Below are positions 1 to 12,500 of a stretch of DNA of 64,000 nt, piece by piece. Origin of the DNA: Burhinus oedicnemus. Taxonomy: Eukaryota; Chordata; Aves; Charadriiformes; Burhinidae. The position numbers and the translations under genes were made by a program. The stretch is taken from the NCBI GenBank assembly GCA_008921705.1, contig VFFE01007500.1:3776618-3840617 (forward strand), in the 5' to 3' direction. Numbering within the stretch: position 1 is the stretch's first letter; every line of letters starts with the position of its first letter. The notes below the pieces were generated by a model. That model saw only the letters and a list, made by a program, of their open reading frames with translations. It did not search any database and was not told the origin of the DNA.

Positions 1-2132
1 GTACAAATACACAGAAACAGTCTTATCTCCCAAATAACCTATAACCTAGTTAGAAAAGACTAAAAAGGGAAATAGGGCAAAACAGGGTTAAGATTTTGTG
101 TCCAGAGTCACATAAACGATTCAGCAAAATGTCTAGGAACAAGATCAGAGGGTACAAAGACCCAGGCAAGCACTTCATATATATGACTGCACTACAATAT
201 GTTCAAATGAACATTTAAAACAAGATTCTGTGTGCTACAGCGTGAAGCAATTTCTAGCCAGAGAGGTTTACTTGAAGATGATGTATTCCTATTACTTAGA
301 TTTTAAAGTACCGAGAGCCTCCTGCAAGTACGCAGAACATGTATCATGACTTGCCTGCACCCAGCTAACTTTTTATAAACAGTAGACTCCATATGACTGT
401 CTCAGGCTTTAGTTTAAATAGAATTTAATTGTGATTAGGTAAATATTCAGATTTCATTGTGATAACCTTATGCTGTTGGCTGCTGAGATTTAAGCATTTG
501 GAGCCATTGCAAATTACATGTGTCAATTTAAGCAATGCAGACTGCATGCTAACAGACACTTGGCTAAAGAATGAACCGAGCCTCAACCTGTATTATCTTT
601 TCAAATAAAAAAACCCACATGGAAACTTGTGGGCCATTCCACTGATGAAAGGAATTCAGGAATTTCTGTTCTGAATAAAAATAAACCAATTTTCTTTGCT
701 TATAGCATTAGGCAAGTCTGGTCTATGTAAGTTATTTGTGTTTCTTAAGCAAAACCCACAGATATGATTTTGTTACTGGAGTAATTTTTCTACAGTATAG
801 TGACTTTTATTCCCAAATACACTGTGCAGATAGGGAGTTATTCTGGAATAATCTATTTTTCAACTTCTATTCTGGTCAGTTTGTCAGTACAGACAAGTTC
901 TCAGTGCCACTAAGGGAAGTGGACCTGGGCCAATAGGATTCACACTGAAAACTTACTGTTGCCTCTGAAAATTATAGCCTGGGAGTTGACATTTATAAAA
1001 ACTGCAACCAACATTCATGTTTGTATCACGTTAAGGATGCTACATTAAACCATACTGCTTTGACTATCCAAACTCCCTGCTGCTCTGACCATAGATCCTA
1101 CTCTTCCTTCCTGATCAATTGTGTAAAGTTGCTGTGAGCTGTTAAAACAACTGATGTCTGCCACCCCAGCAGCACCTGCATTTTAGCAATGACTGAACTG
1201 ATCACTCTTGTGTATTTTTACATATATACATAACTTTCTTCCTTATACCTCAAGAATACTGTAGCTGCTTAATTAGTTTGTGGCCTTGATTCTCTGCTCC
1301 AAAAGCAAAGGGCAGAGTTGACAGTGGCTGAGCTGGCAGGAGCTTCCCGGGACTGGGACATCGGCAGCGGCAGCAGCCCCATTTCTGGCGAGGGCCAGCG
1401 GCTGTAATGCCCAGCAGTGAACTAAACAAGAACCTCAGGGTATCTGGCGTGGCTTCGCTGCACCTCCTCTTCAGGTCCCTGCTTTGATCTCTCCCCCATG
1501 ATCTTGACCATGTCTGTCAGAGCTGCAAGCAGCTTAAGGTGGTACATATGCCTCTCCCACTACCATGGGACATACACCGCTATGCACTTACAGACTGGGA
1601 CATACTGCAGCCTAGTCAAGCAAGGCTGATGAGAACTGGCAGAGGGGAACTGGCTCCATGGGAGTTGGGCAGATTTAAAGCAGCTGAGGTTCTGGTGAGA
1701 GATGTTTTTAAGTGACTGACATTTACAAGTTTTTTAATGGTCTTTTCGGAATCTGCAAACCTCAAATATGCAGCTACACATGTTTTTGTTAAATATTAGG
1801 GGCCTTGGCTTAATTAGGTGCAACTCTATTGAGTTTAGTAGAACTACACCCAGTTCATCCATCCCTCAACTTAACTTTTGGAGTCCAAAACATCATCTTG
1901 AACACATTACTTGTATTACTAGCTGCTCCATGTTATGCCTCTTTTATGGTGGCATGCAAGCGTCTCAGCTGACCTATACTCTGCTGACCTACACTCTCAA
2001 GCCCTGAACAGTTTTGCCTGTTGCAGTATCGAAGTGAACAGAGAAAAGTGTATTATTAAAATGAAAGTATTTGAAGGCTTAAAAGCAGAGTTTTATTACG
2101 ATTAAGCTATTTTTTAAAATTGCAATACTTAC
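1..2132 (-). other. ITPR2 intron, partial
   Basis: Intron between window exon 10 and the first pore exon, which is not reached. No exon, tRNA or recognisable repeat seen. The only compositional break is a short GC-rich patch at about 1310-1430 with CGGCAGCGGCAGC and a C/G-rich flank. It carries no splice-flanked frame matching ITPR2 and I cannot assign it. Confidence 0.6.
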
Positions 2133-2325
2133 TCCTAATTTTCTTTTGCCATTTCATCTCATTGTACAGATCCTCTGTCTGTTGGAAAAAGTCATTGACT
2201 TTGCTCCCTTGTTCATCTCTCTCTGTTGTATTGAATACCCGACTTTTGGATTCCCGAGTGAGGAATTCACAAATATTGGGGACAGGGAAGACGATCTGTT
2301 CCATTGTTCTATCGTGGCGAACAAT
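2133..2325 (-). CDS. ITPR2: ITPR2 window exon 10 (lateral domain before TM1)
   Basis: 64 codons plus one base. Starts [20 protein letters not shown], contains [20 protein letters not shown] and ends [12 protein letters not shown], immediately before the first transmembrane helix in the family. Acceptor TTATTTATAG|ATTGTT; donor AATTAGGA|GTAAGT, a perfect donor. The exon ends after codon base 1, so the next exon should start by completing an Asn codon; it is not in the 2.1 kb remaining to the window edge. The ERDEQGSK segment is nearly invariant in IP3 receptors. Confidence 0.96.
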
Positions 2326-4645
2326 CTATAAATAAAATGCACGTTTTTTTCAGGATCAGTGACTTTCCAACCATTTTTCATATCTTTTCTTGTTCACAGC
2401 TCCCCTTTTATTTATAAATTAATGTATAAATTATTTGAACATTACAATGAAGTTGAACCAATCAATCTTAAAACAAAGTAAAACTGTTTTTCTATCTTCA
2501 AAAGCCTGCCTGAAAATAAGGTGGCAAATATATGTCTCAAGCAAAACCTAGCTCCAAACTTCCCCCAAATATAAAAAATGTTCTAATTCAGAATGCTTCA
2601 ATTTTGCAATAAATTGAAACGAATCTCTCCCAGTAAACAGTGCAGAAGTTCAGGGGCTTTCTACTCAGATTACAAAATTCTTTTCTCACCTTGAATCTAT
2701 TTCTATGATGAGATAAGCTGTGAAGGTGAACATGCAAAAATAGCACCTTGTTACTCAGACAGAACCTGTATCTTGTCAGTCTTCATCTTCCTACTTGGCA
2801 AAAAACAAGGTTTTGCATTGTTTGTATTTCAGGGCCTACCAAGTTATTGGAGTGAGTTAGATTTCATTCCATCTCACCACACCATCATCAAAATTGCTTC
2901 CCCATTCTGATCATGGACACTGCATTACTAAAAATACAGAAATGGGAAGAAAACTCATCTTGACTCCTAGACCATGTCTTTGTACAGCCACCAGTGAAAA
3001 AAAGCCCCACTATTTGACTTTCAAATCAAACAAATGAGATAGCCTGATATAGGGGACCTATATCTGAAATGCCAAACAGGTCTAGGACTGCTTTCAGAGA
3101 AAGACCAGCAATCATCCATTTGATACAGCAGCAATGGTGGGTTGAGTTTCACTTTTCCAGTCACAGTCCTGCATTAAAGAACTCTCCCTTCTCTCTGTTA
3201 ATTAATATTTATTATGTGAACATACCAAAAAAACGTCTGTCCAAAGTCATTGTTAAAAGTAACATAGTCAAGCACATTTGCATTGGAGATGAAGATAAGT
3301 GTGCTCGTGTCTGCCCAAGGGCATGTGCATTATATGAAATTTGAACAGGCAATTTTGAAGTGTCCTAAGTAAATAGTTGCGTCTCAGGCCAGCAGTTGTG
3401 CAACAGGACTACGTGACTAGCAGCTAACCTGGTAGGATGAGTGATGGAAGCTGACAGCACATCTTCAATTCTGTCAGGGACTAAAACGAAGAGGTAAACT
3501 GCATCTGCTGATCTGCAGAATGACATTTTAAACTGTCTATTCTCCCTGAGCATAGAGGCCTCCATATGAGACACCTCAGGAGCAACCAAAGTATTAAAAT
3601 ATGGTAAGAGGAGCACTGAGCTGCCCTCTGCACAACCACAGCCACGGAGCTTCCATCTATCCTGTGGTGGGATAACATGACCAGTATCAGGCAAAAAGGA
3701 TGGTGGGAAACAGAGGAGGACTCAGCCATGGCCTGTCTTGATGGCAGCCGGGACAATAGGCGCTTGTGTCAAGACTGCTCTCTATGCATGCAAGCTCAGG
3801 TCCAATGTTGATGGAGCCTGGGAGCCCACAGAAGGTAAAATTATTGGCTCAGATTCAGGCTGGGCCTGCGTGTAACCATACTGTGCAGTTTTCATACTTG
3901 GCCAGTTTTGGACTTGGTACAGCATTTCCAAGAGGGAGCCAAATGCCGCCTCTTCCTACAGTCTCTCGCAGCAGCTGCCTTTGCACCACAGAAATTCTTC
4001 TCCTTACAAAGTCACTAAGGACTAGAGACACTGCACGCTAGGATATTAACTCCTATCTTGATGCCTATAATCCCATGAAATCTATAAGAGCACAGGAACT
4101 GATATAAGAGTTAAGAAACTAAATACCTCTGTGGATCTCGATCTAAATCCAATCTATGGCAGGGGTAAAGTTTAAAATAGAGAACAGAACTGATGAACCA
4201 GGCCAAGCCTTGGTCTTTTAAACAAAAGCCATACTGAATGTCTACACCACTTCAAAACCTCTTTGTACTGCAGCCAGACTTTTAATTTGATCAGTTAGCA
4301 TCACTGGCTTTGAAACTCATGATTATTTATTTGAGCGATGTACCATACAAGATTATTCTTGACCTCATGACACAGCTACTATCCACAGTCATTATTTCTC
4401 TAACACAACATGTTTGGTAACACACAGGAAAGCTACTGTAAAATGATTATTTGGAGCCACTTTCAATATTGGTGCATTCCTTTTCCTCCCATAGCCAAAA
4501 GTGTATTATTCAACCTTCTCCTTCTCATAAATCATCTACATCATTTGAAGAAGCTCTGCTGTTCAGAAGCTTAAAAAGAGGTGATACACCATGCACAAGA
4601 TGCAAACTTGTCTCATATTCAATCTTCTAGTGAGCAATTCTTTAC
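2326..4645 (-). other. ITPR2 intron 9 (window numbering)
   Basis: 2,320 bp between exons 9 and 10, AT-rich. Nothing recognised; the open frames at 3069-4041 on both strands lack homology I can recognise and do not sit between plausible splice sites. Confidence 0.6.
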
Positions 4646-4753
4646 CTCTATCTGTGCTGTATGATTGGCGTAATACCTCAAGGCTTCATCTCCTTCATCT
4701 GGATCTGACCCTGGCTTCAGCATCTGTTGCAATGTTTTATTGTGACGAGCCAA
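4646..4753 (-). CDS. ITPR2: ITPR2 window exon 9 (pre-channel linker)
   Basis: 36 codons, phase 0 at both ends: [20 protein letters not shown] then [16 protein letters not shown]. Continues exon 8 directly ([15 protein letters not shown] is the continuous family sequence), so no exon is missing from the 18-kb intron between them. Acceptor CTTTTTCTAG|TTGGCT; donor ATAGAG|GTAAAG. Lies in the linker leading to the lateral domain that packs against the membrane-spanning part. Confidence 0.95.
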
Positions 4754-5549
4754 CTAGAAAAAGAAAAAAATTCTGATTTATGTCCTGCTGCTCTGTTTTC
4801 AGCTTTATCATCTCCACTTAACTAACGCAAATCCTCCTTCCCCCCACCCCCATATACTTACTTGCTCAACCCAGTGGGGCTCTTTCCACAGATAACAACA
4901 AAAATGTAATTACTTGAGAACAATAGAAATAATTTAGTCTTAAAAAGTCAGCAGCAAGTCTTCGGCTGAGATTTATGAAAGGCAGCTTAGCCTGCAGCCT
5001 AGATGGTTTTGGGGGGGCTTTTGACAAATGCCAAAAAATTAGACTGAATGCTTCTTTTCACTTAAGTTTAGACATAAAATTTGCATACCTCTGACTAGGT
5101 AATTACATTTACAATTAAATTTTCTGTGTTTCAAATGGCTAAACTGTTCTTCACTATGTTGTAGGCTGGTATTTCAGGGCTGCCAAGGTAACATTCATAA
5201 CTATCTCGGAGGCAGCTGGACTGCAGTGGTGGGCAAATACATTCTTAACTGTGTAGTTTATATACATAGCACATATGTGCACACACAAAAACACACAAAT
5301 ATGTATCTCTTCCTAGAAACTTCTACAAATTATATACTTTACACGATTCATAAAATACATCTGTTCTTGTTGACTAGTAAATATTTTAAATGCTTGATAG
5401 CATAAAGTTTAATACTGAGAATGACAGCAAATTGCATTCATTATGTCTTTTAGATCAGTGAGAAACAAAGACTTAACTACAAGGCATGAGGAAACACCAC
5501 TAAAAATACAATTTTCCCTATATCATAGTGAGTGGTTTTCATCCAGAAA

Positions 5550-5665
5550 CTCTGTGTTTCACCCATTTTAAGGTGGGGGGAAACAGAGGCAGGAAAGAAA
5601 GGGCTATCTTGCAAACAAGATCCAGGTCTTAATCACTACACAGGCATTACCACAACAGACGAGAC
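5550..5665 (-). repeat. MIR-type SINE relic
   Basis: Reads CCCATTTTAAGGTGGGGGGA, AACAGAGGCAG, then a decayed middle and ATCCAGGTCTTAATCACTAC. This is the antisense form of the MIR core (CATTTTACAGATGGGGAAACTGAGGCACAGAG ... CAGGTCT). Diverged, as expected for a family that predates the mammal-bird split. Boundaries are approximate. Confidence 0.6.
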
Positions 5666-7504
5666 ACAGACATAAGAAACGAGGCAGGCACAGCACTCAA
5701 AATGACTGCAGGAACTAGGCTTTGAAGAGATGATCGGATTTACTACATGAAATAACATAGTATGTTAAGGAATTATAAAATAATTAAAATCTAGAAAAAG
5801 AGTGTCAGGGATCAAGTCTGAAAGTAACAATGGATCTAAAGAGATATTGTAATAATCTAACCAGAAAGTGATCACACTCATTTACAAGCTATTTGCATGT
5901 CTCACCATCCCCTTTTTATCTAAGAATGGTGAGAGGAAGAGAGATGCATATACAATTTATTCTATTTATTCAAGTTCCCTAGAATCTACTGATCAAAATA
6001 AATTTTCTTCTGAATCTTCACAGAAATTTATTACTTAAAGATGAATAATAAATGGAATGTCCAAAAGCAAGAGAATACCAGAAAGGAATATTCAGGAAGA
6101 ATAAATGTATTTTCCACAACTTCCTCAAGGACAGAAGTCTGCTTGGCCCTGACAGTACAGCCCTGAGCCAATGCGGCAGAACATCAGCCTTTTATAAAGG
6201 GGTCACAAGCAGATACTCAGGGAGACATGCAAAAAATCACATGGGGGCCAACTGTGGCGCAATATTCTTTCCATCAATAATAGACTTCTGCCTTGAATAG
6301 TTACTTCTTTATCTAGCAAATGTATGGATACTCTCATTACATGTATTAATATCTTAGGCAACTTCCACTTATTTTTAAGGCTAAAAAGGATCATTAAGAC
6401 TATCTGATTAGTTCTTCTCCTTCACACAAGCCATATAATCTGATCCAGTCAGTAGTCATTGCCATACACCCACAACATCATCTCAACGGGACAACCTGAA
6501 TTCATTTTCTATGGGTCTTTTGCATCCCACTCAACATATGCCTTAGCATCATGGAGAAACAAGATAAGCTTGTGGAAACAAGGTAGTAACTGTTTAAAAA
6601 TTCCCTTTAAACAGTGTTACTATTTTTGCCTTTCAGCTTTATTGAATGTCCCTCTGCATCTGTACTTAGAAAAGGGCAAAAAATTCACCTTCTCTGTATC
6701 ATTCATCATTCTGTACACTACTGTCACACCCTCTCTTATTTGTCTCTTCTTTAAATTAAAACAATCCCTATCTTTCCCATCCCTCCTCAAACAGAAGACT
6801 CTCTGTGACTCAATTATTTTCCTTGTCCATCTCCAAATGCCCTTTACTTCGGCTATATCTCTTCTTTAAGATACAAAGAAAAGAGCTTACTAGACAGAAT
6901 GCAATCACACCCTGCTTAGAGCGATGAATTAGCATAACCAGAAGCAAATGTATTCCCCCTTTTTTATCTTTGGTAATACAGAGAAACTTTGCCTGTATCT
7001 TGACCCTTTTTCTCCAATGTCAACCATTACGATTTTGAGTTTTCTGATAAATTACAAGTCAAGCAAGTATGGATAGTTCTTCTCATATTAAAATTATGCC
7101 AGTTTGGAGAAAAGGACATGTATAGATTCAGAAATTTCCATTATTGCCACAAAAAGCTTCTTTTATAAACATCTGAATTTGTGTACAGAATTGGAAATAC
7201 CATTTGTAAACCATATGAAATCTCAAGGTATTGCTTCCTGATATGCTTTTAACTGTCCCTAACTGTTACTGTAAAAGTAACTCTCGATAAATATCACTAA
7301 CAGAAGTTCCCTTACCACATGGACTAGAAGGGAAAACCATCTCTGCCCTCCCGTGCTGTAATGGGACTGACTAGCACAGTGTGTTAACACACTGCTGGTG
7401 GTTTGAGACAACAATGATACAGTGCATATTTTACTATCAAGGTTTCATGTGAACATCAGCTCCGTACTTAAAAATCGCGTGCATTCAATGATCTTCATTA
7501 TACT

Positions 7505-7580
7505 TTATTACACTGTGCTTTCAGGCAGTGACTGTCTTGTGCCGATGCATGTACAAAGCCTAGCACCACACAGCTAGGGC
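7505..7580 (+). repeat. ancient amniote interspersed repeat fragment
   Basis: GGCAGTGACTGTCTTGTG followed by TGTACAAAGCCTAGCACCAC matches the widespread reptile/bird relic I remember as gggcagggactgtct ... tgtacagcgcctagcac. Family name not certain; boundaries approximate. Confidence 0.5.
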
Positions 7581-9454
7581 TTCCTGACACTAGCACTAGA
7601 CAAAATGATCTGAAGAACAGGCCAGGGTCTTCTGTGCTAGCACCTCGGCTGCCAGCAAAGACACATTGGAAATGACCAGGGATTGCTGACCAAGCTGGAG
7701 GAACTACAGCAGATTCTAGAAGGGAAACCTACCTACAGATATCAGCAATAGTGCTAGGCAATAAGCGGTCATAACTTCCTTTCTTTCTGCTTCTCCATCT
7801 CTCTATATCCACTTACCTTCCATAGTCTAGACCTTCAGACAGTAACCTCAAGGGCAAAGGGTCTATCTGTTTTCTGCTTGTATTGCAGTTCCTACGTGGG
7901 ATGGATTCCTCTACACTGCCACAACAATAAGTACGGCTAATATTTCTGTATTGTCACAGCTACATCAATGAAAGAATGGTATGGACAGCAATCTGTGAAA
8001 GCTCAGATTTGAAGCAGAGGCCCACAGTAAGACACAGAACAGCTTTAGAAATGCTATGTTATTTGGCAACTACAATGTTTTCTGAAGCTCTGCTTTCATG
8101 ATCCCTCCTTCGCCCTGTAATGAGCTCAAAGGCTCACATGGGCAAAGGGGACTGTGTCAACAGACTCCTTGACCAGCGCAGAGCTTTTTCTGAGATCAAA
8201 GACATAGCAATGAAAATAACAATGCAGTGACAAACTGTGAACCTAAAATATGGAAAGCTTATCCAAGCTGATAATACACCCTAGGTGACAGTCTGTGACT
8301 GGCATGTAAAGGCTGTGCAAGCTCTGAATGACATTTTTTCATATTTAACTCCTGTGATGTAGTTAAGTGTTATTTCCAAAGTGCTGCACAGATCTTTTGG
8401 GGCAGCTGAAGGACAAGGCACTGGATGGGCTTGGACAATAGCAACTACAATGAAAAGAACAGTCCCACTTATGTTTGCAAAGCAAAGCTCAAAAATGCAT
8501 GCCAAGCATAACTGATACAAAAATTAACCATCACAAGAGCCTGAATTTGCAGAGAGCCCCAGAAAAATAATCTCTGAGGAGAAAACTCTCTGTCAGTCAT
8601 TCACTCGCCCATCAACCACGCCAGTGAAAATATTTTAAATGTCAACACCGTATTTTACTACTCATGTAGGCATGCAGGGATGAGGAAGCAATAGCATACA
8701 ATGGAACAGTGATTTCCAAAGAGGGGATGTGTAAAGCAATAGCTATATCAATAAAGATCATTTGGCTTTCAGTCAGTTCCCAAGGAAGGACTGTTGTTCA
8801 TCTTGAAAGACTTTTACTTCAAAAATTTGGAAAACACTCTAATAAAGCATCAGTACCAAATGTGAAAGATTGAGGACAGACCTGAAGAATACTGAAGACA
8901 TTAATAAAGAAACAGTAGAGATAAATGACAGAATTACAAGTAATACTCAGTCTAAACTCCTCACACAACATGATTATAAAAATCAGACTTGCTGGTCATC
9001 TGGGATTCCATATATGACCAGCAGCATGGAAAACCACAGCAGACCCATCTTTTGCAATTAACAATATACATATTTCCTGCAGGCTTTTTGTTTTAAAGTC
9101 AAGATTTCCTTGAACAAAAATGCAGTTATTTAGATGTTCTCAAAGAAAAAGTGATTTAAAGCTGTGAACATTCATGTCATCAGCCTGTCAATAACTCATT
9201 GACTTGGAATACTCGATTGGTTTGCCAAAGTACATATATACATATGTGGGTGCATGTGGAAAAATTGCTGTGAAAAGAGAAAGTAATTCTCCACTTTTCA
9301 TTATCTCTGTAAAACACAGACCCCTTCTGTAATTTTACAAGAAAGTGTCAGTCCCTGTTTGTAACTTGTAAACCGCAAGGGTGTCTCCTCTGTAGCCCAG
9401 TCCTCATTGGAGGTGTGAGGTCTAACCCAGTACACAGCCAAGACAGTTGTCAAA

Positions 9455-9500
9455 ACTCCTGCTGATTTCACCAGGCTTTACTTCAGGCCCAAAAAATGGC
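9455..9500 (+). repeat. ancient amniote repeat fragment (fat-tailed match)
   Basis: AACTCCTGCTGATTTCACCA and a following GGCTTTACTTCAGGCCC resemble the very common reptile/bird relic with the phrase aaactcccattgacttcaatgg. Short and diverged. Confidence 0.35.
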
Positions 9501-12500
9501 AAGAGTCCAAGAAATGCGAGCTAGAAACAACAGGCTGAAGACCCCCAAATTCTGTAAAATCTATTTCACTCTCTATCATTTTGAGACCACCAAACCTGGG
9601 GGGGGGAAGGTGACTTTTTATGACCAGAAAGGTATAAAGGGATCTAACTGGGTGAGGGTTAGTGTCCTGTAAGGAACCAGGGTTTTCACAGAAGAGTCAG
9701 TTCATTGGCAAAGTGTCAAACATATTAAACTGATTTTCTGGAAAAGGCCTATAGAGCATTACTATAAGCTCTTGCTAACTAGCCGAGAAGCACAAATAAA
9801 GACACAAATAGCTTCTGTGCCTTGAAACACTTTATATTTACAGTATTACTATTACAAACATCTAAAAAAATAGAAACAAAACTATTAAAAAATTATTATC
9901 CTTGTCACCAGTTCTCTTGAGCGTCTTCTCACAGTTGTAAGGCAGCAGTAAGGCTGTTATCTGATGGGTCAGATACCTGGCATACAGGCACAGCTGACAG
10001 GGGAAGAGCACTGGGTTACGTAGCGGTCAGGAGTGTGCTGGGGACTGGGGCTCGTTTTGGGGAGGGAACTGGATGTGTGGTGCATGCTTGCAAACTATAA
10101 CACTGCACAGTGCCCTCTCTGCCCTTAGCCCATGCCCCAGCTGCAGCTCACTAGCCAACCCGCTGGTGTGCCAGTCATCCCCATCTAGCGTGTCAGGGCA
10201 GAGAGAGGTCACTACACAGTCCTGGAAGTTCATGAACTACAAACCTTGGGGAAAGTGAGGCAAGAGCTGTTTGTACAGCCCTGATGTCCTACGCATGACA
10301 TGTGATAGATCTGCTGTAAATTACCTTCATCTCTACCATGTCAGTAACCAGACGTACTGCAGTGTGGGTTGCCAGCCCAAAGGCCAGTGGTCATTCACCA
10401 AGGAGAAATGAGCCAAAATGTAACTTGCAGCAACAGCAGAATAATTGCATCTGTTCAGATTAATTTCACCTTGCTGTGCAAGCAGACTCGTGCAGCTGGG
10501 GCTCATTTACAACCACAATCTTCCTTTTTTTTTCCACTTTAGTCCCTTGGCTCCTGGAGCCAGGCAGTGTGAAATCTGGCACCACCAAACCCCCTCACAA
10601 GAGGAAACCCCAGTCATCTCACCAAATGCTTCGTTTTCTGCTTAGAGAGCAAGAAAGGATATAAAAAGCTGCCTGGGGACTGACAAGAAAAATCCCAAGG
10701 ACAAAGAAACAACAGCAAAGAGAAAGTCAAGGGAATAGCAAACAGGATGGGTAAGAGACAGAAGAGGACAGTAGACAGAAAATGAGATCCTCTTCCTTGG
10801 AGTGCCAGGACCTCACCGCATGCCAGCTCCCTGCCCAGGGCAAATGAGAACACTCCTGTTCCATCAGTAAACAAGGAGAGAGAGAAAGCAAGGAAAAAGG
10901 AAATGTCATCTTAACCATAACTGAGCAGAAATTTTTATTCCAACTGGCTGTACTAACAGTCATAACAACTTCTCAACTCCCCACGTTCCAATCAAAACTG
11001 AATGGTGCTTTCTGCAATATACAGGGCAACTTCCTTTCCAGAAGTCATTACAGTTTTATAGAGCGGCACCTTTGCACTCTACCACAAAGCAATCTGTTAA
11101 CAAACATTAGGAACAGCAGGGATGGAGCAATGGGAGACTCTCAAATCAAGTATTCATTGATTTCATTTAGATGATTGTACTGTACAGAGCAACCAAAAGG
11201 GTTTAGAGTTAATCTTCCCCTGATGGCTTGTGGTACATGAGCAGGGCCCTGGGTGGTCCAGATGCTTTGGATTCTGTTGCTGGGTCTTCCAGGGCCTCGT
11301 GTAACCTCTGAGATACCACCTCTCCTTTCCCAGCCTCCATGTGGTGCACACTACGAATTGTGAATAATAGTGATCTACCTCACAGTGAAGGGAGAAATAA
11401 AACACTTCAACATTATCACATAAGAGAAACCACCACAGTTAAGTGATCTCTATCACTATTATGTTTGCAGCCCCCATGGTAATTTCATTGCTATTTTTGC
11501 TGTGGTTTTGCTGTTCTTTTATGCCTTGATGAAAGCCAGCAGAAGACAAAATGACTTGGTAATATTTCAATGAGCTTTACTTCCATTTGTTGTCTTTGTA
11601 ATTTCTTTTACAGGCAAAGCTCACTTGCAAAAAAATAAAGTGTATGTGTGCAGAAAGTTCAGGTCAGATAAAATGTATTGCAACAAAACAAAATTAATTT
11701 GAGGGAGGTGGATGTGAAACATCTCTGCAGGTTATGTGTAAACTGCCATGGGCAGCTGTGCCTACATGAGCCAAACATCAGTCACATTTGTTTTTCAGTG
11801 TACACTGACCATATGAACATAGGATGTGGACAGCGGTACGCAATCCAGAGTGTTCCAACAGGATAACATAACTGCACTTGTACAGACCCAGTCTGAGAAA
11901 GACCAAAACCAGCAACAGACCAGCAAGCATATAGATCCCAAATCCACACAGCAAGAAAACTGTTCCTGTCTAAAAGCCACTAACACTTTATATACATACA
12001 AAATATATACATTAACCCGAGATAAGAGAGCATGGCATACCCTTTCCAGGAACTTTCAAAATCCTTTTGCTATCAAGCACTTTACTTTCTAGGTTTCTCC
12101 TCTTATTTAGAACAGTGATTCTCTGCAAAATAGCTATCTCTTGCTGTCTAATATGTGACTTCTAAAGAAAAGGAAGACTAGCATGAACAAAAGGAGGAAC
12201 TGCTTATAACTCTTATTTTGAGGGCAATGTGGTGAGGGGAACCACAGCTTTAAGACTTTAAGTCTTACATATGGACATATTTCCTTCTGTAAGCTGTAAG
12301 ACTAGAAGACATTGTCTGGCAGTCAACCTCCCTTCCTCTGGCACCAAGAGTAGAGCAGAAAGTAACTCATGGGTCGATACTTCCAGAATGGGCTTATCCT
12401 CTTCTCCAGGATCTACCCAAACCACACAGAAACCAGCTCAGTCTCTGACCTGAAGACTTGCATTGCTGGCTCCCTCCTCATGTCTTCCCACCCTTAAGTC

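Noticed and set aside
1310..1430. Small GC-rich patch as an exon or promoter
   Set aside because: Too short, few CpGs, and no frame matching the next ITPR2 exon.
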